A DNA stretch of 42,578 nucleotides, from NCBI RefSeq assembly GCF_000813825.1, contig NZ_JWTA01000020.1:1-42578 (forward strand), given 5' to 3'. The number at the start of each line of letters is the position of its first letter. Position 1 is the stretch's first letter. Below are positions 1 through 8,155 of this stretch, piece after piece. The notes under the pieces were generated by a model. The model ran no database searches. It had not been told where the DNA came from and saw nothing but the letters and a program-made list of their open reading frames with translations. The DNA comes from Chryseobacterium taiwanense (GTDB taxonomy: Bacteria; Bacteroidota; Bacteroidia; Flavobacteriales; Weeksellaceae). The position numbers and the translations under genes are program-made.

Positions 1-1
1 A

Positions 2-421
2 GGCTCCGTTTTTGTAAAAGATCTCTTGAAATTTCACAAACGGCAGGTAAAAATGTTGGCGTATCTGATTTCAAGGAAACATGTTCCCACCAAGAAAGGC
101 ACCATGTACTTCGGAACATGGATCGATGCAAACGGGGAGTATTTCGATACGGCACATTTTCCGGATAGTCTTAAGCAATATGATTTTCAGGGGGGAGGAT
201 GTTATTTATTGCTAGGAACGGTGGAAGTAGATTTCCATTTTCCTACCATCACCATTCACAAAATGGCAAAAATGCCCATGATTCCCGATCCTCGATATGC
301 CTATGACAAAGAAAAGCAATATGATATTCACCGCCAGATTAAAGAAGATGTGAGTATGACTCATAGAAAACCTTATCCTCAGGCGTATGAGATCGGATTG
401 ATAAGACACAAGATACAATAA
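2..421 (+). CDS. dnaE: DNA polymerase III alpha subunit, C-terminal end (partial)
   Basis: An open frame runs in from the left edge (codons from base 2, starting GSVFVKDLLKFHKRQ), so this is the last 139 codons of a longer gene and the TTG at 26 is not a real start. The tail resembles, from memory, the C-terminus of the short Bacteroidota alpha subunits: a GTMYFGTWID strand, the HFPDSL segment, and KMAKMPMIPDPRY near the end. In such proteins this region is an OB-fold-like C-terminal domain and the polymerase active site lies upstream, outside the window. The AlkB-like gene starts 21 bp downstream on the same strand, which suggests a DNA-damage repair unit. Identification is from memory of the family, with no alignment. 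Confidence 0.72.
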   Translation, partial: GSVFVKDLLKFHKRQVKMLAYLISRKHVPTKKGTMYFGTWIDANGEYFDTAHFPDSLKQYDFQGGGCYLLLGTVEVDFHFPTITIHKMAKMPMIPDPRYAYDKEKQYDIHRQIKEDVSMTHRKPYPQAYEIGLIRHKIQ

Positions 422-442
422 CCCTACTATTATAATATAAAA

Positions 443-1057
443 ATGAATCAGTTGAGTTTATTTAACACAGAAGAATTCTACGAATTTCCGAAAAATCTTT
501 TGGATTACAGGGAAAGCTTCCTGAGCAGGGAAGAAGCAGACCTGCTTAAAGATATAGTATTACATACAGCTCCATGGGAACAGAGTACTCAGAAGATGTA
601 TGATAAAACCGTGCTCACCCCACGATTAACGGCATGGTATGGGGATTCAAAATATGCTACATTAAAAGAAAATAAAAAGCCTACGAATCCGTGGACTCCA
701 GAATTGTTTTCTTTAAAACAGAAAATTGAGAAAGAGTTTGGCTGTCAGTTTAATGGGGTTTTACTTAATCTCTACAGAGACCACAACGATTCGGTAGCTT
801 GGCACAGAGATAAAGAAAGTCGTTATGGGAAACGACCTGTAATCGCATCCATCAGTCTGGGTCAGACAAGAAACTTTGATTTCAGAAAAAAAGATCATCA
901 TCAGAGTAAATATAGCCTTCCGCTTCCCCACGGTTCATTATTGATTATGAAAGGAGATTTGCAGGAACATTGGGAGCACAGAATTGCTAAATCAAATGTA
1001 CCTATGAAAGAACGTATAAACCTTACTTTTCGATTAGTTAAGAGCCTATATTCGTGA
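443..1057 (+). CDS. AlkB-like 2-oxoglutarate/Fe(II) dioxygenase
   Basis: 204 residues, the usual length of single-domain AlkB or ALKBH2/3-like enzymes. These oxidatively remove methyl adducts from DNA or RNA bases using Fe(II), O2 and 2-oxoglutarate. The iron ligands are visible as H121-x-D123 (AWHRDKE) and H179 (EHRI). The 2-oxoglutarate signature RINLTFR, with R191 and R197, lies near the C-terminus. The substrate-lid segment PRLTAWYGD (about 60-68) also fits. The ATG start follows the dnaE stop by 21 bp, so the two are probably cotranscribed. Nothing is missing from the catalytic core. The exact substrate (DNA or RNA, 1mA or 3mC) cannot be read from the sequence. Confidence 0.93.
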   Translation: MNQLSLFNTEEFYEFPKNLLDYRESFLSREEADLLKDIVLHTAPWEQSTQKMYDKTVLTPRLTAWYGDSKYATLKENKKPTNPWTPELFSLKQKIEKEFGCQFNGVLLNLYRDHNDSVAWHRDKESRYGKRPVIASISLGQTRNFDFRKKDHHQSKYSLPLPHGSLLIMKGDLQEHWEHRIAKSNVPMKERINLTFRLVKSLYS

Positions 1058-1086
1058 TTCAAATCACATGTATTTTGTGATTTGAA
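1053..1086. promoter_or_regulatory. Palindromic TCACA/TGTGA element after the alkB stop
   Basis: CGTGA-TTCAAA-TCACA (1053-1068) is followed by a second TGTGA half at 1076-1080. A perfect 11-bp stem forms from 1058-1068 and 1076-1086 with a 7-nt loop, then CCC and a T-rich run. It could act as the alkB terminator, as a CRP-type operator pair, or as both. It matches the element at 3672-3710 at most positions with the same spacing. No gene starts within 400 bp downstream. Confidence 0.5.
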
Positions 1087-1091
1087 CCCTT

Positions 1092-1500
1092 TCTTTTTTT
1101 AAAAATTATTATTTTTTTTGTGTAAAGATTATATTCAGATCTCGATCCTCTAGAATTGCTTTATTAGAATGGGGGATTAATGATATTACAACAGTAAAGT
1201 GAAACAACTGATATTTTTTATGCATCGTAATATAGACGTTAAAAATATTCTCTTTTTTGAATGTATCGGCTCCAGTATATATGGAACTTAAAAGTTAACT
1301 AGTCTATCATAGTTTGACTGAAGTATTAAAAAACTTTAGCATTCGTTTCTGCTAAACGGCTGTAGTTTGGAGAATTAATGGTAAATTGGCTAGATCTTAT
1401 TTCATATAAAAGCTTGGGTAATTTGTCAATACGCTTCGTTTTCTTACAATTTTTGTAGGGGTAACGAAAGTATATTGCTAATAACTAATGAGTAAATAAT
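1092..1500. other. Intergenic region before the AraC gene
   Basis: About 410 bp with no convincing reading frame; the longest ATG frame seen is about 23 codons. A small palindrome, TACAATTTTTGTA, lies near 1445-1457 and may belong to the araC promoter region. I saw no copy of the 66-bp promoter module here. Confidence 0.4.
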
Positions 1501-2316
1501 ATGAAAATTGTATCCTTAGAACATCCGAGCAAGTTATTATTTGTAGAAGCACTGGATTATAAAAATCCTTATGATTTTACCCAAATACATAAACATGATT
1601 ATTTCGAGATCATTTTTGTTGAAAAAGGAGGGGGCTCTCAATTAATAGATGATCAGAGGTTTACACTGGAAGATCTTTCTGTGTTTATCATACAACCTGG
1701 ACAAGTTCACTTACTTAATCGAGAGGTTGCCGAAGGAAAAATTATTCAGTTTGGGAAAGATATATTTGCTCACATGTTTCCTTTGGAATTTCATCATCTA
1801 TTATTTAAACAGCCTAGAGTTCAGATCTCAGAAGCCGATTTTTTTCACTTATATTCTCTGATAGAGCATATGGGTACAGTAATTAAACAGGAAGAAGCAT
1901 CTGGTTTGGCCATTTTCAAATCTTACAGTTATCTTCAAATTATTTTAATACACTTGATCGAAAAACATTCCGTAACACAAACAAAAAATAGTAAGCTTGC
2001 AGCACGCTTCTTAGAACTCTTAAGTCTGCATATAAAAGATAAAAGAAATGTTGTTGATTACGCCAATATGTTATACGTAAGTGTTGATACATTAAATTGT
2101 CATTGTAAGCTCAATTTTGGAAAGACTCCATTGAGTTTAATTAATGAAGAAGTGGTTAAAGAAACAAAAAGACTGATGCTGCTGGGTACCCATTCCATTG
2201 TAGAAATAGCCTATGAATTAAATTTTAACAGCCCATCTAATTTCAGTTCTTTTATCAAGAAAAATACGGGAAAAACACCTAAACAGCTTAACGTAGATAT
2301 TAAAAATATTATATGA
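1501..2316 (+). CDS. AraC-family transcriptional regulator
   Basis: 271 residues. The N-terminal 130 or so form a cupin-like sensing domain: IHKHDYFEIIFVEKGGG at about 29-46 and the IIQPGQVHLL strand. The C-terminal 100 residues carry the two helix-turn-helix motifs of the AraC/XylS family. The second is seen in SIVEIAYELNFNSPSNFSSF followed by KKNTGKTPKQL. Regulators of this build bind tandem direct-repeat half-sites spaced about two helical turns. A module of exactly that form starts 9 bp after this gene's stop codon (2325-2390) and recurs at 2639-2704 and 8211-8276 (minus), which makes those its likely targets. No ligand can be named. Confidence 0.93.
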   Translation: MKIVSLEHPSKLLFVEALDYKNPYDFTQIHKHDYFEIIFVEKGGGSQLIDDQRFTLEDLSVFIIQPGQVHLLNREVAEGKIIQFGKDIFAHMFPLEFHHLLFKQPRVQISEADFFHLYSLIEHMGTVIKQEEASGLAIFKSYSYLQIILIHLIEKHSVTQTKNSKLAARFLELLSLHIKDKRNVVDYANMLYVSVDTLNCHCKLNFGKTPLSLINEEVVKETKRLMLLGTHSIVEIAYELNFNSPSNFSSFIKKNTGKTPKQLNVDIKNII

Positions 2317-2324
2317 ACGGGTAA

Positions 2325-2390
2325 TTCAGGGAATTCATAAATCTAATCGGGAAATTTGAAACTTTTATATAAATATTGAGCATAGTTTTG
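2325..2390 (+). promoter_or_regulatory. 66-bp AraC-type promoter module, copy A
   Basis: Two direct repeats of form TCRGGRAAT, 21 bp apart, flank the shared core CATAAATCT. The distal one runs into TTTG (2355-2358), then 24 bp of spacer, then TAGTTTTG (2383-2390), a match to the Bacteroidota -7 box TAnnTTTG. Usual -33 to -7 spacing in these bacteria is about 19 bp, so the longer spacing fits activator-dependent initiation. It starts 9 bp after the araC stop. Confidence 0.65.
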
Positions 2391-2394
2391 TTGT

Positions 2395-2605
2395 ACCGAA
2401 CTAAAGGAGGTATATGATGTACCACTGATCATGTTTCTTTTTATTAGAAGAGACTTGAATAAGCAGAATGACTTGTTTGCCGTAGGAGTCTATGCCATAC
2501 GGCTTATTAATATATTCATATTCAACCAAAATAAAGATCTGTAAGTAAGACAATAGATTTTTAGAGATTAAGTTAAACACGAGACGGAATTATCCGTCTT
2601 TTTTA
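2395..2605 (+). ncRNA. Candidate small RNA A, about 210 nt
   Basis: This short unit is bounded by promoter module A and a strong terminator. It contains a GCCGTA/TACGGC stem (2479-2484 with 2498-2503). The longest ATG frame is 37 codons (2431-2544), preceded by a strong AAAGGAGG with a four-codon ATGATGTACCACTGA mini-frame at 2414-2428. Neither looks like a conserved protein, so I favour a regulatory RNA, though a leader peptide or small protein is possible. Start is placed a few bases after the -7 box. A sister unit with the same promoter and a like terminator follows. Confidence 0.5.
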
Positions 2606-2606
2606 T
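2582..2606 (+). terminator. Rho-independent terminator of unit A
   Basis: AGACGGA (2582-2588) pairs with TCCGTCT (2593-2599) over a 4-nt loop and runs into T5-A-T3. The stem closely resembles the terminator of unit B (2970-2988); both are preceded by CG and share AGACGG. Confidence 0.85.
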
Positions 2607-2638
2607 TTGCATTGAGTTTTTATAGAAAAAGTAGATAA

Positions 2639-2704
2639 TTCGGGAAATACATAAATCTGTTCAGGAAATTTGAAATTATAATAAAAAAATGACCGGTAAT
2701 TTAG
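2639..2704 (+). promoter_or_regulatory. 66-bp AraC-type promoter module, copy B
   Basis: TTCGGGAAAT and TTCAGGAAAT direct repeats lie 21 bp apart, then TTTG, a 24-bp spacer and TAATTTAG (2697-2704). It is the same length as copies A and C. I count 59 of 66 positions identical to copy C, including the run AAAAAAATGACCGGTAATTT through the spacer and -7 box. Confidence 0.7.
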
Positions 2705-2709
2705 CGTAA

Positions 2710-2993
2710 TAAATAAAGAATCAAATGAAATGGATTTACCGCAAAATATAGATATAGGTTAAATCATTGAATGCTCATTATTTTATCAATGGTAAATATT
2801 TTACCGGTATCAACAAAATAAAGATTTCAATTTATAACGATACAGTTGTTTATATTCTATCTATCCTATTCCTAATCTTATAGATATGATAAAAGGGTCT
2901 ATTTTATCTAATACTGAGAGTATACATTGTAAAGTTGTAATGAAGAAACTTTTACTTTTTTATTAGTCGAGACGGGCTTGCCCCGTCTTTTAT
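2710..2993 (+). ncRNA. Candidate small RNA B, about 280 nt
   Basis: A second short unit lies between promoter module B and its own terminator. It holds a GGTAAA-TAT-TTTACC hairpin near 2791-2805. Only very short frames are present, the longest about 26 codons starting near 2886. The layout parallels unit A: same promoter architecture, same AGACGG terminator family, same strand, directly in series. A non-coding RNA is the simplest reading. The small frames have no recognisable product. Confidence 0.48.
2970..2993 (+). terminator. Rho-independent terminator of unit B
   Basis: AGACGGG (2970-2976) pairs with CCCGTCT (2982-2988) over a 5-nt loop, followed by TTATTTTAT. It is the sister of the terminator at 2582-2606. 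Confidence 0.85.
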
Positions 2994-3107
2994 TTTATAA
3001 TATTAGTGAAAATGTGTACTTAAGGCTGATAATGAGATCATGTAATCTTGTACTTTTTGTTTTAGAATTTAATAAATAGATAAATTTGTCTTCTCAATGA
3101 ATAGATC

Positions 3108-3671
3108 ATGAATACTTTTAGGCAGCATATAGAAAAAATTACCCCCGTAACCGATGAAGAATTTGAGTATATTTTTTCTTTGTTCTCAATTAAAAAGCTT
3201 CGAAAGCATCAATTTCTGGTACAGGAAGATCACGAAGTAACCAATGATTATTGGGTAATCAGCGGCTTGCTTAAGGCATATCATATCAATGAGGATGGAA
3301 AAATGCATATCCTGCAATTTGCGATGGAAGATTGGTGGATATCGGACTATCAAGCTTATAATAATAAAACACTTGCAACCATTTCCATAGATTGTATTGA
3401 AGACTCAGAGCTTCTCGTCATATCAAAGGAAAATAAAGAAAAGCTTTGCAGCGAAATGCATACCCTTGCTAACTTTTTTAGGAAAAAATCTAATATTGGG
3501 TATGTTGCTCTTCAACAACGTATTTTGATGCTGCTGGAAAAAAATCCACAGGAAAGATATAACCGATTGTATCAACTGACCCCACAACTTTTACAAAGAC
3601 TTCCAAAAACTTTACTGGCTGCATATTTGGGGGTGTCAAGGGAAACTCTTAGTCGTTTAAAGCAACCTTAA
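3108..3671 (+). CDS. Crp/Fnr-family transcriptional regulator
   Basis: 187 residues, typical of the short Bacteroidota Crp-like proteins. The cyclic-nucleotide-binding fold covers about residues 20-115, with the strand pair DYWVISGLLKAYHINEDGK. A C-terminal winged HTH ends in LAAYLGVSRETLSRLK (about 170-185), whose recognition helix VSRETLSR matches the family. The glycine and arginine phosphate-binding cassette of true CRP is not obvious, so the effector may not be cAMP. Directly after the stop lies a perfect TGTGA-N6-TCACA site (3672-3687) upstream of the next gene. Local autoregulation or regulation of the following genes is a reasonable inference. Confidence 0.92.
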   Translation: MNTFRQHIEKITPVTDEEFEYIFSLFSIKKLRKHQFLVQEDHEVTNDYWVISGLLKAYHINEDGKMHILQFAMEDWWISDYQAYNNKTLATISIDCIEDSELLVISKENKEKLCSEMHTLANFFRKKSNIGYVALQQRILMLLEKNPQERYNRLYQLTPQLLQRLPKTLLAAYLGVSRETLSRLKQP

Positions 3672-3710
3672 TGTGATTGAACTCACATTCATTTTGTGAT
3701 TGACATCATT
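3672..3710 (+). promoter_or_regulatory. CRP-like site pair upstream of the royal-jelly family gene
   Basis: TGTGA-TTGAAC-TCACA (3672-3687) is an exact match to the classical CRP half-site arrangement. A second, weaker copy, TGTGA-TTGACA-TCATT (3695-3710), has its centre 23 bp away. The same two-site spacing is present at 1053-1090. The site lies about 150 bp before the start at 3840 and directly after a Crp/Fnr gene. Confidence 0.6.
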
Positions 3711-3839
3711 TTATTTCTCCTTATATACTCTCAATTTTGTGTATCAATAGTTATAAATATAATACATGAAAAAGGGAGTGTTATTTTTGTCGCTTAATAC
3801 AAAATAAATATTCCATAATAAGTAAAAAAACTTGAACCT

Positions 3840-4961
3840 ATGAAAAAAAAATGGGTAGTGGGAGTTTGCTGTGTAGCGCAGATATATACTTTTGTTTCTG
3901 CTCAATCAAAAGTCCAGTTAAAATCAACAATTGAAATAGTATCTTCTTTTACCGATGAACGTCCCAGTAATATAGCCATTTCCCCTGAAGGAAGAATATT
4001 TATCACGATGAGTGCCGAAGGAAACACTCAATTTATAGTCAGAGAAATTCTCCCTGATGGCAAAACGCTTTATTTTCCGGATGCAGAATGGAGCAAGAAG
4101 CCGACAGGTAATTCTATGAAAGGGATTAGTTCTGCAATAGGTATTCAGGTATCATCAGATAATATTCTTTGGGTATTGGATATGGGAAAGAGTAATACAG
4201 ATCCTAGGCAGACTCCCAAACTTATGGGTTGGGATATCAAAAGTCATACATTAGTACATGTATACCCTTTACCTGATGCTGTGCTGCGTCCGTCATCATT
4301 TTTACAGGATTTTGTAATCGATGAAAAGCACCAAACCGCTGTTATTGCTGATATGACAATGGGAGGGATGGTATTACCGGCATCTCCGGCATTTGTTGTC
4401 ATCAATTTAAAGACCGGTTACAGCAGACGGATGTTAGAAAATCATAGTTCTTTTCAGCCGGCTGATGAATCTATACGAGTGAATGGAAGACCCATAAGCC
4501 ATCAATTTGCAGACGGAAAAAAATATGAACCAAGATATCCTCTTAATCCAATTTCTATTGATGCGGAAAGAAACTGGATTTATTATGGAGCACTTGGTGG
4601 AAAAAAGATTTACCGTATTGCAGCGGATGCAGTGGCTAATGAAAAGCTTGAAAATGATGACCTGGAAAAACGAATTGAATATTATGCTGAAAAACCTAAA
4701 TCAGATGGATTCAAAGTCGGTGCCAACGGACAAATCTATATAACCGATGTCGAACATAATGCTATTGGGGTTTCGACTCCGCAGGGGTACAGAATCTTAG
4801 TCCAGGACGATAGGTTATTTTCGTGGCCCGATGGCGTTGCCTTGTCACCTGATGGTTACCTCTATGTAGTCTCTGATCAGCTTCAAAATAAACCTTGGTG
4901 GAACAATAATCAGAATGACAGTAAGCCTCCTTACTATGTACTTCGGATTAAGATAAAATAG
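3840..4961 (+). CDS. Major royal jelly / Yellow-family secreted beta-propeller protein
   Basis: 373 residues with a Sec signal peptide (about 1-21, ending FVSAQ). The body reads as a six-bladed propeller of the MRJP/Yellow family, related to SMP-30/gluconolactonase-like sugar lactonases. Supporting stretches are ERPSNIAISPEGRIF near residue 40, SFLQDFVIDEKHQTAVIAD near 160, FVVINLKTG, and LNPISIDAERNWIYYG near 235. The last blade has SWPDGVALSPDGYLYVVSDQ. Bacterial members are mostly uncharacterised, so the substrate is unknown. CRP-like sites flank it on both sides and a DJ-1 gene follows, which suggests a shared stress or carbon-source response. Confidence 0.85.
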   Translation: MKKKWVVGVCCVAQIYTFVSAQSKVQLKSTIEIVSSFTDERPSNIAISPEGRIFITMSAEGNTQFIVREILPDGKTLYFPDAEWSKKPTGNSMKGISSAIGIQVSSDNILWVLDMGKSNTDPRQTPKLMGWDIKSHTLVHVYPLPDAVLRPSSFLQDFVIDEKHQTAVIADMTMGGMVLPASPAFVVINLKTGYSRRMLENHSSFQPADESIRVNGRPISHQFADGKKYEPRYPLNPISIDAERNWIYYGALGGKKIYRIAADAVANEKLENDDLEKRIEYYAEKPKSDGFKVGANGQIYITDVEHNAIGVSTPQGYRILVQDDRLFSWPDGVALSPDGYLYVVSDQLQNKPWWNNNQNDSKPPYYVLRIKIK

Positions 4962-4966
4962 GAGAT

Positions 4967-4998
4967 CTCACAAACTTCATTTTGTGAGTGTAATCACA
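4967..4998 (+). promoter_or_regulatory. CRP-like site upstream of the DJ-1 gene
   Basis: TGTGA-GTGTAA-TCACA (4983-4998) is a second exact CRP-type palindrome, about 60 bp before the start at 5059. A CTCACAAA arm (4967-4974) can also pair with TTTGTGAG (4981-4988), so the stretch may fold as a hairpin after the upstream stop. Confidence 0.58.
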
Positions 4999-5058
4999 CA
5001 ATAGCAAAGAATGTTTAAGGTAATTTTGTAAGGTTCAATCTTAATATATAATCTAAAT

Positions 5059-5850
5059 ATGATGAAAAAGTACACAAAAGATTTACTGATCTTCTTATTA
5101 TCTGTTGTTATGGTAGCATGTGCTAAAAGCGAAAATAAACCGGTTAAACAAAAAGAAATGATGAAAACAAAAAAAGTGTTGTTTGTGACAACTTCATTTG
5201 ATCAAGTACAAACGAATGGAAAAAAAACGGGACTTTGGATCGAAGAGTTTGCAACACCTTATTATGCACTTTCCTTAGAAGGCGTAGAAATTACAGTGGC
5301 TACCCCTAATGGAGGAAATACACCGATTGATCCTAAAAGTACCCAGCCTGAATATGTAACAGCATCTGTTAAAAAGTTTTATAGTGATCCAGTGGCACAA
5401 AAGAAACTTGCTCAGACAATGGCTCTTAAAGATGTGAAAGCAGAGGATTATGATGCTGTTTTTTATCCTGGTGGTCATGGACCTATGTGGGATCTTCCGG
5501 ATAACCCATATTCCATAGCCTTGATTACATCATTTTATCAGAATGGTAAACCCATTGCTTTGGTTTGTCATGGTCCGGCAGCATTGAAAAATGTAACTGA
5601 TAAAAAGGGAGTGTCTCTAGTAAAAGGTAGAAAAATTTCAGCTTATACCAATACTGAAGAGTCTACTGGGCAAACCTTGGATATGGTTCCTTTTTCCTTA
5701 GAAGATATGATAAAGTCAAAAGGAGCCCAATATGTTAGAGGAGAAGACTGGAAGCCCTATTCAGTGCAAGACGGATTATTGATTACAGGGCAGAATCCGG
5801 CATCAGCGGAAGCTGTAGCCAAACAATTGATCAGTACTTTAAACAAGTAA
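5059..5850 (+). CDS. DJ-1/PfpI (Hsp31-like) family lipoprotein
   Basis: 263 residues. A lipobox (VMVAC, Cys21) predicts a membrane-anchored lipoprotein, unusual for this mostly cytoplasmic family. The nucleophile elbow ALVCHGPAA places the catalytic Cys at 170 and His at 171. The acidic residue is E62 or E63 in GLWIEEFATPYYAL, and the FYPGGHGPMWDLPDN loop is intact. This pattern matches the Hsp31/HchA branch (glyoxalase III, chaperone or deglycase activities reported). Met1 and Met2 are alternative starts with no effect on the lipobox. It stands behind a CRP-like palindrome and ends in a strong terminator. Confidence 0.9.
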   Translation: MMKKYTKDLLIFLLSVVMVACAKSENKPVKQKEMMKTKKVLFVTTSFDQVQTNGKKTGLWIEEFATPYYALSLEGVEITVATPNGGNTPIDPKSTQPEYVTASVKKFYSDPVAQKKLAQTMALKDVKAEDYDAVFYPGGHGPMWDLPDNPYSIALITSFYQNGKPIALVCHGPAALKNVTDKKGVSLVKGRKISAYTNTEESTGQTLDMVPFSLEDMIKSKGAQYVRGEDWKPYSVQDGLLITGQNPASAEAVAKQLISTLNK

Positions 5851-5902
5851 AAATATATAAGGAAATAATTGATCGTTATATATTGACAGGTTGTCTTATA
5901 GA

Positions 5903-5938
5903 AGCAGACTACTAACATAAGTTAGTAGTCTGCTTTTT
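5903..5938 (+). terminator. Strong rho-independent terminator
   Basis: A perfect 14-bp stem (5903-5916 with 5921-5934) with an ATAA loop runs into TTTT. It separates the DJ-1 gene from the convergent S8 protease gene. Confidence 0.93.
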
Positions 5939-5952
5939 ATATTATATTTTGA

Positions 5953-8061
5953 TTAGTCTTTGATAATTTTTTTAGAAATTATGTCTTTATCAGTCTTTAC
6001 TTCCACGATATAAATTCCTTTCATATAAGCTGAAATATTAATAGATTCCTGATCATTGCTGATGACTCCGCTCTGTAGTCTTTTGCCTGAGAGATCGTAT
6101 AGGGTAAATGTTGATTTTCTGGGAGCTTTTATGATATTGATAACATCTTTCGTAAGTGTTGGAGCTATACTAATTTCATGAGTTGAGTTAACGAGATCTT
6201 TGGTACCCAATACTTCATTAAATCCAGTGACTATTATTGAATAATTCTGAGGAGCGGAAACTCCGGTATTATTGACCAATGTCCCTTTATTAGTGATCTC
6301 TATTCTGTAACTCCTTCCTGCTACAGGAGCATCAATGACAACCTGTTCTACATTGTCAACATTGTTGTCTGCTTTTGTCGCAGGGGTCATGGGGCTGTTA
6401 GCATTAAGTTTCCAAGGATAGTAAATCGTATTGTTAGTGGTATCGATAACTCGTACATCAAGATCGTTAATTAGTCTTGACGTTCTATTGTTGAAAACAT
6501 CAGAGACAGATTGAAAGCTAGGAGTATAATGAGGGTCAATCCAACTGATGGTTACCTTCAGAGGTTCTGATCCTGAAGCTTTAACTGTTTGAGAGTTTTT
6601 TACACCACTTGTTAACGTTTCATCTTTGAAGACCACTGTATTATTAGATTTTCCAACAAGGAGTTCCGCTCCTCTTTTTGCATTGATAAAACCCCAGCCA
6701 AAATGAGGATCAGGACCAATATTTCCTGCTTCAGAAGCTGAATGAATCGTAAGAGCTTTTGCTGAAGCGGCATTGAATACTGTATTATTGAATAATTGTT
6801 TATTGATTTGGGTCCAAAGTCCGATAATCCCTGTTACAATAGGTCCCGAAAATGAGGTTCCGCTACCTGCTGCCCACGTAGAACTTCCGGCACTATTTAC
6901 GGTGGCTGCATAAAAAACATTGGTACCTACCGTTGAGATATCCGGTTTGATTCCTCCGTCATCTCTCGGACCTGCACTACTGTAATTTGAATGAACAACA
7001 TCACCAGCTGTAGTGTAACGATTGTTATTACTTGTTATGATATTGGTTGCTCCCACAACAATAATGTTCTTGGCCAAGGAACCGCTTCCGATACAGTCAT
7101 ATCCTAAAGCACAATTGTTAGGCGGCAGGGGATCTGTGGTGTTAAAAGAGGCTATTCCTGTTCCGGTTGCAGTTCTGTAATATCTTGGAGCGTTAGAGCC
7201 GGTTCCACCAGGTCCCGAACCGTAAGAATTACCTGCTGATTTTACAATAATATAGGATGGATTGCTATAAACAATCATATCATAGTTACGATCATCATTC
7301 GTGTAAGTTCCTTGATAGTCATAAAATGTACTGCCTGATCTAAAACCGTTGTAGACAAAAGAATCTAAGTTTCCGTTATTGTCATATTCTTCGATCCAGC
7401 CGGTATCAATCCCATAGGAATGGTTGGAAATAGCAGGCTGGGCAATGAGAATTTTTTCAAATACAGTACTTGTTGCAGTATTTCCAGGTAGCGTAGTGGT
7501 ATCAAACATATAACTGTCTATTGTTGAATTGATGGCTACTCCTTTAGCGTTTCCTACGGGGACATTATTACTGCTTAGGGGCACATCTCTACCCCCAATG
7601 AAGCTACTGACTCCCGTTGCATGATCCGAAAAATTTTCTGTAGAAGCTTCTTTATTGGTAATTCGGCCTGTGGAATTATTGAAAGCGACATGGGAGGCAT
7701 ATACTCGGCCTCCATCAAATACGGTATACTTTATATTTTCACCATTGAAGGCTCCTGTTAATCCTGTTATATTCCCTGAGGTATTCAATAGATCGGAATT
7801 AGAATTAAGAAGTTGTCGGGTATCATGAGATTTCAGAAAGTAAGGAACTCCACCATTAAATCCAGCCAGAGAGGATCTTAGTTTTTCAATCTCCTGTTGC
7901 TTTTCAGGATCAATATTTGTTCCGTAGATTTTGGTAACATACGCATTGAACTTCTCGTTGTTCTCTTTGTTTTGCCTCGCAAATTCTGTTTTTAGCGTCT
8001 CATTCTGAGCACTCATTAAAGTAGCCGCCAAACTGCTTATTAAAAGTAGATGTTTCTTCAT
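5953..8061 (-). CDS. Secreted S8 (subtilisin-like) protease with type IX sorting domain
   Basis: 702 residues. A signal peptide (1-18) precedes a short pro-region and the subtilase domain (about 110-470). The catalytic Asp is D116 (YTVFDGG), His is H147 (DHATGVSSFIGG), the oxyanion Asn is N278 (KSAGNSYG) and Ser is S403 (SGTSFSGP). A jelly-roll-like domain follows (about 480-620). The last 75 residues have the type A C-terminal signal of the type IX secretion system, ending KDIISKKIIKD, so the enzyme is likely released or anchored at the outer surface. Copy C of the AraC-type promoter lies 150 bp upstream, so expression probably follows the regulator at 1501-2316. Confidence 0.94.
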   Translation of the reverse strand: MKKHLLLISSLAATLMSAQNETLKTEFARQNKENNEKFNAYVTKIYGTNIDPEKQQEIEKLRSSLAGFNGGVPYFLKSHDTRQLLNSNSDLLNTSGNITGLTGAFNGENIKYTVFDGGRVYASHVAFNNSTGRITNKEASTENFSDHATGVSSFIGGRDVPLSSNNVPVGNAKGVAINSTIDSYMFDTTTLPGNTATSTVFEKILIAQPAISNHSYGIDTGWIEEYDNNGNLDSFVYNGFRSGSTFYDYQGTYTNDDRNYDMIVYSNPSYIIVKSAGNSYGSGPGGTGSNAPRYYRTATGTGIASFNTTDPLPPNNCALGYDCIGSGSLAKNIIVVGATNIITSNNNRYTTAGDVVHSNYSSAGPRDDGGIKPDISTVGTNVFYAATVNSAGSSTWAAGSGTSFSGPIVTGIIGLWTQINKQLFNNTVFNAASAKALTIHSASEAGNIGPDPHFGWGFINAKRGAELLVGKSNNTVVFKDETLTSGVKNSQTVKASGSEPLKVTISWIDPHYTPSFQSVSDVFNNRTSRLINDLDVRVIDTTNNTIYYPWKLNANSPMTPATKADNNVDNVEQVVIDAPVAGRSYRIEITNKGTLVNNTGVSAPQNYSIIVTGFNEVLGTKDLVNSTHEISIAPTLTKDVINIIKAPRKSTFTLYDLSGKRLQSGVISNDQESINISAYMKGIYIVEVKTDKDIISKKIIKD

Positions 8062-8155
8062 AAAAGTTAATTTTTAAGATTGTTAGTATTATTATTTCGG
8101 TCTTTATTAATCTGCTTTTTGTAAAATGAAACCTTAATAGTGTAGGGTAGTTATC

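Noticed and set aside
2431..2544. 37-codon frame inside unit A (MFLFIRRDLNKQN...)
   Set aside because: Not supported by a conserved motif or signal peptide; kept only as an alternative within the RNA entry.
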